DNA of 5,870 bases from an uncultured Campylobacter sp. (GTDB lineage: Bacteria; Campylobacterota; Campylobacteria; Campylobacterales; Campylobacteraceae). A model generated the notes under the pieces. That model saw only the letters and a list, made by a program, of their open reading frames with translations, was not told where the DNA came from and did not search any database. How positions within the stretch are numbered: the first letter of the stretch is position 1; every line of letters begins with the position of its first letter. Both the position numbers and the translations under genes were made by a program. Below, piece by piece: positions 1-5,674 of this stretch. The DNA is taken from NCBI RefSeq assembly GCF_938031315.1, contig NZ_CALHHT010000482.1:1-5870 (forward strand), written 5' to 3'.

Positions 1-1018
1 TTCTTTCGTTTAGTTTTAGGTTTTTTACGATCGCTAAAAAGTGCGAAAGCTCGCGCTTGAGCTGCGCGGCAGGGTCGCGGCGTAGCACGCTTTCGTCGAT
101 GTCGGGCTCGAAATTATCGCGCCCCGTATTTACGAAAATGTAAATTTTGCTATCTGCGAAGCTAAGGCTAACGGGCGCGGCTACGGCACCTGCGAAGCGC
201 AAGAGCCTCCGCATAAAGGCGGGCGTTAGAATATACATCGCGCCCGCCGCGTCCTCGCAATACACGGCGAAGGTAGCGTTAAACTCCGCATCGTCCATAT
301 CTATCTTTTTTAGCCCGAGGGTGTTCGGCGCGCCGGCGCGAGCGGGAAAAATCAGGGTTTTGGCACTTATGCGTTTGTTAAATTCCGCGTAGAAAAAGGT
401 GCCGAGGATTTCGCTTTCCGAAAATCTATTAAATAAACTTACGTCACAAAATGCGAACTTCACGCCGTCATAAACGCCCGAGACCCTGTCGTTGCCGCCT
501 TTGAATTTATCTAGTCGAAAAAAGAGCCCCGAGAGCTTAAGCTTGGCGGGATCGATACTGCCTCCAATATCGTATCGATAGCCGAACGCCTTGAAATAAG
601 GCATTAGATAATGCTCTTTAAAGGCGCACTGAAATTTTACCGAATAATCTTGTTTAAAGCCTCTAAACAATACGAATAAGCTCGAAGCAGCCAAGATTAA
701 AGTTATAATCGCGAGTAAGATATATTTGGAAATCATGGGGCGATTTTGTAAATCGTTTAGAAATAGGCTCATAGCAAAAAGGCAGGCAGCGTAGATTATC
801 TTAGCTTTTATGGAGCTTTTATCGCACAAAACGGCTACTATAAGAACAACCGCGAATAATCCGATAAGAGACAACAAATCTACCATCTCTCCTCCGTCGC
901 GTAGCTTGTATAACAAAAACGCGCCGTAAAATAGCATGCACGCCGCCGCTAAGATCATATTTCTTTTCGCCTTATACAAAAGCTCCAGCCTGATCTGCTC
1001 CAGCTCGCTTGCGCTCAT
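1..1018 (-). CDS. DUF3137 domain membrane protein, C-terminus cut by window edge
   Basis: An uninterrupted minus-strand reading frame runs from an ATG at 1018 to the window edge, giving 339 codons without a stop. GGAG (minus strand of 1023-1026) lies four bases before the ATG and supports this start. The first 120 residues hold about four hydrophobic segments (roughly 20-37, 47-65, 71-88 and 98-118). A soluble domain follows from about 125 to 339. Its landmarks fit the DUF3137 family: SGLFFR near 163, VSGVYDGVKFAF near 179, FFYAEFNK near 208, AVYCED near 251, YILTPAFMRRLL near 262, KIYIFV near 291 and DNFEP near 301. The final residues (AIVKNLKLNER) resemble the usual family end, so probably only a few residues are missing. 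The family has no assigned biochemical role. Other family members I recall have about two membrane helices, so four would be unusual. Family assignment is from memory of the motif pattern. A weak CATAAT box (minus strand of 1044-1049) may be its promoter. Confidence 0.85.
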   Translation of the reverse strand, partial: MSASELEQIRLELLYKAKRNMILAAACMLFYGAFLLYKLRDGGEMVDLLSLIGLFAVVLIVAVLCDKSSIKAKIIYAACLFAMSLFLNDLQNRPMISKYILLAIITLILAASSLFVLFRGFKQDYSVKFQCAFKEHYLMPYFKAFGYRYDIGGSIDPAKLKLSGLFFRLDKFKGGNDRVSGVYDGVKFAFCDVSLFNRFSESEILGTFFYAEFNKRISAKTLIFPARAGAPNTLGLKKIDMDDAEFNATFAVYCEDAAGAMYILTPAFMRRLLRFAGAVAAPVSLSFADSKIYIFVNTGRDNFEPDIDESVLRRDPAAQLKRELSHFLAIVKNLKLNER

Positions 1019-1084
1019 TTTGCTCCTTTTAAATTTGAGATGGATTATGACGCTTGCGGGCTTTAAATTTGCTTACGAACGACG

Positions 1085-1104
1085 CCGAAATTTTAAAATT
1101 TCGG
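1085..1104. repeat. Perfect 20-bp AT-rich palindrome
   Basis: The half-site CCGAAATTTT is followed directly by its exact complement AAAATTTCGG, with no spacer. Its centre lies about 76 bases upstream of the DUF3137 start codon, and about 57 bases upstream of the start site implied by the weak CATAAT box at 1044-1049. It could be a protein-binding site or a cruciform-forming repeat. It could also be chance enrichment, because AAATTTTAAAATTT-type words recur at 2994-3004 and 5775-5788. No function is claimed. Confidence 0.6.
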
Positions 1105-1171
1105 TTTGGATAAATTTGCGATTAAATTTTAACGGCGGATTGTTTAAATGGAGCGAAGACGGGATTGCGGT

Positions 1172-1212
1172 ATAAATTTAAGCGGCGCGAAATTCTAAAA
1201 ATTCCATGCCGC
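1172..1212 (-). terminator. Candidate terminator hairpin of the fumarase operon
   Basis: Read on the minus strand, GCGGCATGGAATT (1212-1200) and AATTTCGCGCCGC (1194-1182) form a 13-position stem. Twelve positions pair, two of them as G-U, and there is one A-C mismatch. The loop is five bases (TTTAG). A moderately T-rich tail (TTAAATTTAT, 1181-1172) follows. On the plus strand two positions mismatch, so folding favours the minus-strand RNA. It lies about 190 bases past the fumarase beta stop codon. The tail is not a clean T-run and the distance is long, so this is only a candidate. Confidence 0.4.
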
Positions 1213-1315
1213 AAATGGAGACAAAATTTTACGAACACGATTTAAATTTCGCTATAAAATTTCACTGCGCCACGCCGTAAAATTTCGCAAAATAGACGCC
1301 GTAGTTTATGCCTCG

Positions 1316-1366
1316 AAATTTACGGGCACCCGTGAGCGAACGTAGATAAATTTACGGACGCCCGTG
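1316..1366. repeat. Two-copy 19-bp degenerate direct repeat
   Basis: AAATTTACGGGCACCCGTG (1316-1334) recurs as AAATTTACGGACGCCCGTG (1348-1366), with 17 of 19 positions identical and a 32-base period. Each copy has an internal inverted repeat; in the first it is ACGGG-CA-CCCGT. The pair lies 37-87 bases past the fumarase stop codon and about 300 bases upstream of the DUF3137 start. It may be a pair of binding sites or a short intergenic repeat family. Its genome distribution cannot be seen here. Confidence 0.55.
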
Positions 1367-1402
1367 CCGCAAAAAGCACAGCGCGGACACCGCTAGCAAA
1401 AT

Positions 1403-1963
1403 TTAGATTTTTCCATAGGGCGCCTGACCTACTTCGTAGAAGTTATTGCCCTCGCTGTCGATCGCTACGATAGCGGGGAAATCCTCGACGGTAAGTCGCG
1501 CGACCGCCTCGGGGCCGAGCTCGGGATAGGCTAGCACTTCGTATTTTTTGATACTTTGGCTAATCAGCGCGCCCGCACCGCCGATGGCGACCATATAGAC
1601 GCAACCAGATTTTTTCATCGCTTCGACGACGGCGTCGCTGCGGTAGCCCTTGCCGATCATGCCGTTGATGCCTACTTCGTTTATCATCGTAGGAGTATAT
1701 TTATCCATGCGTCCGCTAGTCGTAGGTCCCGCAGCACCGATAGCCTGGCCCGGTTTGGCAGGGGTTGGTCCCAGATAATATATCGTCTCGCCGGCTAAGT
1801 TTACGGGTAGCTTCTCGCCGCGAGCGAGGGTTTCGGTTAGAGCCTTGTGCGCGGCATCGCGAGCTGCGATGATGGTGCCGCTGATTAGGACATTATCGCC
1901 CGCCTTTAGGCTTTTTACTACGCTTTTATCGAAAGGTGCGGTAATTCTTTTAACTTCTGACAT
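1403..1963 (-). CDS. Class I fumarate hydratase, beta (C-terminal-type) subunit
   Basis: This 186-residue protein is the beta half of a two-subunit [4Fe-4S] hydro-lyase (Fumerase_C family, like TtdB). With the alpha subunit it should catalyse reversible hydration of fumarate to L-malate in the cytoplasm. Visible landmarks are AARDAAHK (33-40, Arg35), YYLGPTP (62-68), GPTTSGRMD (79-87), GKG (104-106), IGGAGAL (127-133) and AYPELGPEAV (145-154). Spacing of R35, T81, R85 and K105 matches the active-site residues R421, T467, R471 and K491 of Leishmania class I fumarase, as I recall them. I chose the ATG at 1963 because a perfect AAGGAGG lies just before it; a start at 1993 would overlap the alpha gene and lacks this site. 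The gene follows alpha after a 10-base gap. L-tartrate dehydratase is a paralogous alternative that sequence alone does not exclude. Confidence 0.92.
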   Translation of the reverse strand: MSEVKRITAPFDKSVVKSLKAGDNVLISGTIIAARDAAHKALTETLARGEKLPVNLAGETIYYLGPTPAKPGQAIGAAGPTTSGRMDKYTPTMINEVGINGMIGKGYRSDAVVEAMKKSGCVYMVAIGGAGALISQSIKKYEVLAYPELGPEAVARLTVEDFPAIVAIDSEGNNFYEVGQAPYGKI

Positions 1964-1968
1964 AATTT

Positions 1969-1975
1969 CCTCCTT
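1969..1975 (-). promoter_or_regulatory. Ribosome binding site that fixes the fumarase beta start
   Basis: AAGGAGG on the minus strand stands five bases before the ATG at 1963 and overlaps the TAA stop codon of the alpha subunit (1976-1974). This suggests translational coupling of the two subunits. It also rules against the longer start at 1993. Confidence 0.85.
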
Positions 1976-2819
1976 ATAGTTCGGCGTCGGCATGGCGAGC
2001 CGCGTGGCAGTTGATATTAACGGCGACCGGAAGCCCTGCTATGTGGGTCGGATACCACTCTACATTTACCTTAACGGCGGTATTTATGCCGCCCAAACCC
2101 TGCGGACCGACGCCCGTAGCGCGTGCCATCTCCAATAATTCATCCTCTAGCTTGGCGTAGCGCTCGTCGGGATTTCTGCTGTCGATCGAGCGAACCGCGG
2201 CTTGCTTGGCTAAAAGCGCCGCCTTATCCATCGTGCCGCCGATACCGACGCCTACGACCATAGGAGGGCAAGCGTTAGGGCCTGCGTATTTGACCGCCTC
2301 TAAAAATACCTTTTTTACCCCCTCGATGCCGTCTGCGGGGACGAGCATTTTTAGCACAGATTTGTTTTCGCTGCCAAAGCCCTTCGGAGCTACTTTGATC
2401 TTAAGCTTGTCGCCGGGGATGATGCGGGTATTGATGACCGTAGGGGTATTGTTCGTGGTGTTTTTTCGTTCAAAAAGCGGCTCTGCGACCACGGATTTGC
2501 GTAGATAGCCACCTACGTAGCCGTCCGCAACACCTGCGTTGATAGCATCCTCCAGATATCCGCCCTCGATATGCACGTCCTGACCGAGTTCGACAAAAAC
2601 CACCGTCATACCGGTATCTTGGCAGATCGGCGCGACCTCTTTCGCCGCCAAATCGGCATTTTGCAAAAGCTTGCCCAAGATATCCTTGCCGATAGACGAA
2701 GTCTCGTTCTCGCGCGCCTTCTCAAACGCCGCGCGCATGTCGGGCGTAACGTGATAACAGGCTTTTTTGCAAAGCTCGCTGACTACTTTTGTAATCTCAG
2801 CCGCTTGGATCGTTTTCAT
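1974..2819 (-). CDS. Class I fumarate hydratase, alpha (N-terminal-type) subunit
   Basis: This 281-residue protein is the iron-sulfur half of the heterodimeric fumarase (Fumerase family, like TtdA). Three cysteines sit in the expected cluster-binding contexts: C66 in PICQDTG, C184 in PNACPPMVVGVGIGG, and C271 in NINCHAARH. D68 and H259 (WYPTHIAG) fit the substrate-site Asp and His of class I fumarases, and R107 (GGYLRKS) fits the substrate Arg. The solvent-exposed iron of such clusters makes these enzymes oxygen-labile, which suits an anaerobic or microaerobic host. It is the first gene of the operon, with AAGGAGA shortly before the ATG and a TATAAT box at 2854-2849. Fumarate produced here could feed fumarate reductase, but that gene is not in this window. 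L-tartrate dehydratase TtdA is a close paralogue. I favour fumarase because of the respiratory context and because TtdA-type proteins are usually slightly longer. Confidence 0.92.
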   Translation of the reverse strand: MKTIQAAEITKVVSELCKKACYHVTPDMRAAFEKARENETSSIGKDILGKLLQNADLAAKEVAPICQDTGMTVVFVELGQDVHIEGGYLEDAINAGVADGYVGGYLRKSVVAEPLFERKNTTNNTPTVINTRIIPGDKLKIKVAPKGFGSENKSVLKMLVPADGIEGVKKVFLEAVKYAGPNACPPMVVGVGIGGTMDKAALLAKQAAVRSIDSRNPDERYAKLEDELLEMARATGVGPQGLGGINTAVKVNVEWYPTHIAGLPVAVNINCHAARHADAEL

Positions 2820-2848
2820 TATCTCTCCTTGTATTGAAATTTTAATGG

Positions 2849-2854
2849 ATTATA
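2849..2854 (-). promoter_or_regulatory. -10 box of the fumarase operon promoter
   Basis: The minus strand reads GGAATATAATCC, a perfect TATAAT about 30 bases upstream of the alpha start codon. It is preceded by a T-rich stretch (AGTTTTTAGTTTAA), as is usual for Campylobacter housekeeping promoters, which lack a strong -35 element. Transcription would start near 2842, leaving a leader of about 20 bases. The assignment is by consensus only. Confidence 0.6.
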
Positions 2855-2859
2855 TTCCG

Positions 2860-2881
2860 TTAAACTAAAAACTTAGTTTAA
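2860..2881. promoter_or_regulatory. Operator-like inverted repeat in the divergent promoter region
   Basis: TTAAACTAA (2860-2868) and TTAGTTTAA (2873-2881) are exact complements separated by AAAC. The repeat lies just upstream of the fumarase -10 box, covering about -18 to -39 from the predicted start, where a bound regulator would compete with RNA polymerase. Its centre is about 86 bases upstream of the predicted haoC start site. It matches neither the FNR consensus (TTGAT-N4-ATCAA) nor the NssR-type box (TTAAC-N4-GTTAA). AT-rich sequence makes chance palindromes more likely, so the regulatory role is inferred. Confidence 0.45.
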
Positions 2882-2944
2882 AATTTTATCTTCATTTAAT
2901 AAATTTTAACAAAAGGCTAGAAAATAAGCGGTTTTTAATCTTTT

Positions 2945-2950
2945 TATAAT
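2945..2950 (+). promoter_or_regulatory. -10 box of the haoCA promoter
   Basis: A perfect TATAAT follows a T-rich run (GGTTTTTAATCTTTT). This is the expected form of a Campylobacter sigma-70 promoter, where a T-rich -16 region replaces a conserved -35 box. Transcription would begin near 2957, giving a leader of about 60 bases before the haoC ATG at 3019. I see no intrinsic terminator or upstream gene on this strand, so the pair probably forms its own operon. Confidence 0.65.
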
Positions 2951-3018
2951 AAAATACCACTTTTCGAATTATCAAATACTAAAAATTTTGCGAAGAAATT
3001 TTAAAATCAAGGAAACCT

Positions 3019-3576
3019 ATGAAAAAGAAAACTCTTGTGCTGCTCGTGGGCGCTTGTGTGCTTATAGGAATGATACTTTCTCTTGGGATTGCGGAGATGG
3101 TTCACCTTACGGGCACCGATAAATTCTGCGTATCCTGTCACACGATGCAGCCGATGGCAAACGCATTTCACAACGATGTTCACGGCGGCAATAACCCGCA
3201 AGGCTTCAAGGCCGATTGCGTCGCCTGTCACGTCTCTCATGAAAATACCTTTATGTATCTTTGGACCAAAGCTCTAACCTCCGCAAATGATGTCTATAAG
3301 ACGGTCTTTACCGATGCCGATAAGATCGACTGGCAAGACAAGCGCAAGGAACGAAATCATTTCGTCTATGAGAGTGGCTGCCTAAGCTGCCACCGAAATT
3401 TAAAGGAGCAAAACAACCAGGTAGATAAAGCCTGGCTCGCGCATAGGGATTATTTCGCGGGCACTACCGGCAAAACCTGCGTGCAGTGCCACGAAAACGT
3501 CGGTCACAAAAATATGGGTATAGAGATCACCAAATATTGGGATAAATACAACCTAGAAAATAACAAAACCAAGTAA
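3019..3576 (+). CDS. haoC: HaoC: tetrahaem NapC/NrfH-family quinol dehydrogenase
   Basis: This 185-residue membrane-anchored cytochrome c should oxidise menaquinol and pass electrons to HaoA in the periplasm. Residues 5-24 form one N-terminal membrane helix, after which the chain is periplasmic. Four CxxCH haem sites are visible at 37-41 (CVSCH), 67-71 (CVACH), 121-125 (CLSCH) and 154-158 (CVQCH). The first continues to M43 (CHTM), matching the Met-ligated haem 1 of NrfH. K84 and D91 are seven residues apart, as are the quinol-site Lys82 and Asp89 of Desulfovibrio NrfH (recalled). AAGGAAA precedes the ATG. Ten bases separate its stop from haoA. That neighbour distinguishes it from NrfH (expected beside pentahaem NrfA) and NapC (expected in a nap operon). 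Confidence 0.93.
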   Translation: MKKKTLVLLVGACVLIGMILSLGIAEMVHLTGTDKFCVSCHTMQPMANAFHNDVHGGNNPQGFKADCVACHVSHENTFMYLWTKALTSANDVYKTVFTDADKIDWQDKRKERNHFVYESGCLSCHRNLKEQNNQVDKAWLAHRDYFAGTTGKTCVQCHENVGHKNMGIEITKYWDKYNLENNKTK

Positions 3577-3586
3577 AGGAGAAGCA

Positions 3587-4990
3587 ATGCTAAAAAAAGT
3601 CGCTATTTTAATAGCCTGTATCGCAACATTTGCATTTGCCCAAGCGCCGAGCGCCGAGCACGGCGCGATGGCAGCCATGGATGCAAATTTAAGCAACGCC
3701 GTAAATATTAATTTAACGGGAAATTTAAAGGTAAATAGGCAGCTTACGCCGCTAGCTAGACGCTGCGTCGAGTGCCATGCCGAAAAAACTCCGGGCGTCG
3801 TTGCGGATTGGAAGATGAGCCGCCACGCTCACGTAGGCGTTAGCTGTACCGACTGCCACTCGCAGCCAGCAGATAGCCCTATGGCAGCTAAAGAGCCGCA
3901 TCCGAAAGACACAGACAATCATATTTCGGTGCTAGTTAGCCCTAAAACCTGTGCCAAATGCCACAGTAACGAGGTTAAAGAGTTTGAAAACAGCGGTCAC
4001 GCAAGAGGCGCTATGCAGATGCAAGCCAACAAAGGAATGGTTGATCTAATGTATCACTACGAAGGACGTGATATCCCTGATCTTAAACACGCGCCTGATA
4101 TTACCGGCTGCTCTCAATGCCACGGTAGCGTCATTAAAATGGATGAGCATAACAAGCCTACCAAAGAGACCTGGCCCGTTTACGGCATCGGTACGGTTTA
4201 TCCGGACGGTAGCGTAGGCGGATGCAAATCATGCCACTCGAGTCATAAATTTTCGATTGCTGAAGCTCGTAAGCCTGCTGCTTGCGCATCTTGCCACTTA
4301 GGACCTGATCATCCGGATATCGAAATTTACAACAACTCAATGCACGGACACGTATTTAACGCCGAAGGCAATGAATGGAAATTTGACAGCGCTCCTGGTA
4401 CTTGGGCAGTTCCTGACTACCGCGCCCCTACATGCGCGACCTGCCATATTAGCGGCGGTGTGGGCGATCTAAACTCCACTCACAATGTATCTCAACGCTT
4501 GAAGTGGAATTTGTGGCAGCCTAAGAGCAATCTACGCACCGGCGGTAATGAGACCGCGGTAAGCGAGTTTTTAAATACCGGCAAGTTAAACGTCGGCAAT
4601 CCTTTGGCGGGTAACCTAAACGGTCCTGAGGCAGCGCGTGCGGAGATGAAGCAAGTCTGCAAAGAGTGCCACGCAAGCACCCACACGAATAATTTCTTTG
4701 AGGTGGGCGATAAACAGGTACTTCTATATAACGTTTACAACGACGAAGCGACTAAGATGCTAAAAGAGCTTAAGGAAAAGAAACTCCTAAAAGACGATCC
4801 TTGGGCGGATGCGTTTCAGCGAATCTATTATGTTTCATGGCACCACGAGGGTCGCAGAATGCGCCAGGGCGCGCTAATGGGCGGACCTGATTATTCGCAT
4901 TGGCACGGCGTATTCGAGGTCAAAAACGACATTAGAGAGATGCGCGAAATCTACGAGCGCCGCATCAAAACCGGCAAGATCGAGGAATAA
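3587..4990 (+). CDS. haoA: HaoA: octahaem epsilon-Hao, predicted ammonifying nitrite/hydroxylamine reductase
   Basis: This 467-residue periplasmic cytochrome has eight CxxCH sites, starting at 60, 87, 122, 175, 213, 233, 283 and 358. There is no C-terminal membrane helix. A Sec signal peptide spans about 1-18, with likely cleavage after AFA. Many other histidines (H80, H138, H157, H220, H253, H299, H419, H420 and others) could be distal ligands. GPDHPD after haem 6 (D241-H242) resembles the distal Asp-His pair of the Hao active site. Epsilon-Hao proteins from Campylobacter curvus, C. fetus and vent relatives have been reported to reduce nitrite and hydroxylamine to ammonium, with negligible hydroxylamine oxidation, and lack the crosslinking Tyr of Nitrosomonas Hao. 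Whether Y436 (PDYSHWHG) is that position needs an alignment. AAGGAG precedes the ATG and overlaps the haoC stop, suggesting coupled translation. All sites are standard CxxCH, so no special haem lyase is needed. Confidence 0.93.
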   Translation: MLKKVAILIACIATFAFAQAPSAEHGAMAAMDANLSNAVNINLTGNLKVNRQLTPLARRCVECHAEKTPGVVADWKMSRHAHVGVSCTDCHSQPADSPMAAKEPHPKDTDNHISVLVSPKTCAKCHSNEVKEFENSGHARGAMQMQANKGMVDLMYHYEGRDIPDLKHAPDITGCSQCHGSVIKMDEHNKPTKETWPVYGIGTVYPDGSVGGCKSCHSSHKFSIAEARKPAACASCHLGPDHPDIEIYNNSMHGHVFNAEGNEWKFDSAPGTWAVPDYRAPTCATCHISGGVGDLNSTHNVSQRLKWNLWQPKSNLRTGGNETAVSEFLNTGKLNVGNPLAGNLNGPEAARAEMKQVCKECHASTHTNNFFEVGDKQVLLYNVYNDEATKMLKELKEKKLLKDDPWADAFQRIYYVSWHHEGRRMRQGALMGGPDYSHWHGVFEVKNDIREMREIYERRIKTGKIEE

Positions 4991-5038
4991 TCCCTCTTAG
5001 TCTGCTAAATTTTGCCGGACTAAACAGATCAAGCTTGT

Positions 5039-5072
5039 AAGCCCCTGCACTTCGCGGGGGCTTTTTTATTTG
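5039..5072 (+). terminator. Strong intrinsic terminator of haoCA
   Basis: AAGCCCCTGC (5039-5048) pairs with GCGGGGGCTT (5054-5063) over ten positions with one G-U pair, around the five-base loop ACTTC. A T-rich tail (TTTTATTT) follows directly. It lies about 50 bases after the haoA stop codon and closes the two-gene operon. The short TTAGTC/GACTAA inverted repeat at 4997-5023 has a long loop and is not needed to explain termination. Confidence 0.9.
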
Positions 5073-5225
5073 CATAAAATTTTGGAATTTTATTTTGCAA
5101 TCCGCAAAGCCCATCGAAAATCGCGCCTAAAAACCACTGTCTAATTATTTAAGATCATTGAGAATTTATGACGGAAATGGCTGATAAATTAGAGTAAATT
5201 TATCTCTTTGCAATCCAAAATTAGC

Positions 5226-5231
5226 TACAAT
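5226..5231 (+). promoter_or_regulatory. Probable -10 box of the 138-residue orphan gene
   Basis: TACAAT (5/6 match to TATAAT) lies 26 bases before the ATG at 5258, so the leader would be only about 20 bases. No convincing -35 box is present; TTGCAA at 5208-5213 is too close. A promoter is expected here because the strong haoCA terminator separates this gene from its upstream neighbour. Confidence 0.45.
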
Positions 5232-5257
5232 CGCGCATATCATTTAAAAGGAATTTT

Positions 5258-5674
5258 ATGGACAAGCAAACGGCATTAGACTTTTTGAGACTTCATCAGC
5301 CGATGCCTGCGCAGCTTTCGGATCAGCTCGCGGCAGAGTTTCGCGCGGTACGGGAGTTTTTGCGTGATAATCCCTGCGACGAGGCGCTTGAGCCGCTTTT
5401 GCGCTCGCTAAACGAGGGCGACGGCGCAGGTGAATATCCGCTCGTGGACGAGGTATTGGGCGCGGCGGACGATGCTGCTGCGGTAGCTGCGCTTAGAGCG
5501 GTCTTAGAAGATCCGAGCACGGGCAGCGGAGCGCGATTTTGGGCGACGCTTTTTAGCGTGAGCTTCGTCCGTAAGGAGCTCATCGCAAGCCTGGAGACAT
5601 CGCTTAAATATGCAAACGATGATTTGATCGAGCTTACGAAGGAGCAGATCGAAATGTTTAAGCAGCTGACGTAA
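5258..5674 (+). CDS. Hypothetical 138-residue acidic, helix-rich protein
   Basis: I do not recognise a family. The reading frame is supported by an AAGGAA site seven bases before the ATG, a plausible promoter upstream, a terminated operon before it, and GC-rich codon use like the other genes here. The protein is rich in Ala, Leu, Glu and Asp and has no signal peptide, membrane segment or cysteine pair (one Cys, C40), so it is probably cytoplasmic. It looks almost wholly helical. Two Ala/Leu-rich stretches (about 62-84 and 92-115) suggest a small helical-repeat or HEAT-like fold. A low-complexity linker (LNEGDGAGEY, 51-60) separates the N-terminal helices from the rest. The C-terminus is charged and helical (LIELTKEQIEMFKQLT). 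The compact acidic shape resembles many immunity or adaptor proteins, but nothing specific supports that. Confidence 0.75.
   Translation: MDKQTALDFLRLHQPMPAQLSDQLAAEFRAVREFLRDNPCDEALEPLLRSLNEGDGAGEYPLVDEVLGAADDAAAVAALRAVLEDPSTGSGARFWATLFSVSFVRKELIASLETSLKYANDDLIELTKEQIEMFKQLT

Larger units (their letters stand above)
1019..1402. other. Gene-free, repeat-rich intergenic region
   Basis: These 384 bases separate the end of the fumarase operon from the start of the DUF3137 gene, both on the minus strand. I see no credible gene. The plus-strand reading frame over 936-1175 is mostly antisense to the DUF3137 start and has no ribosome binding site. The stretch is full of AAATTT/AAAATTTT words. It holds a 20-bp palindrome (1085-1104), a hairpin (1182-1212) and two near-identical 19-bp copies (1316-1366), each listed separately. 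A small GCGG/CCGC hairpin at 1383-1393, just after the fumarase stop and seven bases before a run of five T on the minus strand, is too weak to call a terminator. Confidence 0.7.

Noticed and set aside
147..392. Plus-strand reading frame of 81 codons
   Set aside because: It is antisense to the DUF3137 gene, which has a ribosome binding site and family motifs. The plus-strand protein has no recognisable feature.
936..1175. Plus-strand reading frame of 79 codons
   Set aside because: Its first third is antisense to the DUF3137 N-terminus and the rest runs through repeat-rich intergenic DNA. No ribosome binding site was found.
1383..1393. GCGG-ACA-CCGC hairpin just past the fumarase stop as a terminator
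   Set aside because: The stem has only four base pairs and the T-run on the minus strand begins seven bases later. The hairpin at 1182-1212 is a better candidate.
1964..1993. Ten-codon N-terminal extension of fumarase beta from an ATG at 1993
   Set aside because: It would overlap the end of the alpha gene and lacks a ribosome binding site, whereas the ATG at 1963 follows a perfect AAGGAGG.
2206..2837. Two plus-strand reading frames (2206-2508 and 2571-2837)
   Set aside because: Both are antisense to the fumarase alpha gene, whose cluster cysteines and active-site residues are intact.
2845..2868. Seven-codon plus-strand mini-frame (MDYIPLN) as a leader peptide for haoC
   Set aside because: It lies upstream of the predicted haoC transcription start and coincides with the fumarase promoter on the other strand.
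5168..5197. Nine-codon plus-strand mini-frame (MTEMADKLE) upstream of the orphan gene
   Set aside because: It has no ribosome binding site and lies upstream of the predicted promoter, so it would not be in the transcript.
5323..5583. Minus-strand Ser/Ala-rich frame inside the orphan gene
   Set aside because: Its low-complexity Ser/Ala composition is the expected complement of GC-rich codons in the plus-strand gene, and it has no ribosome binding site.
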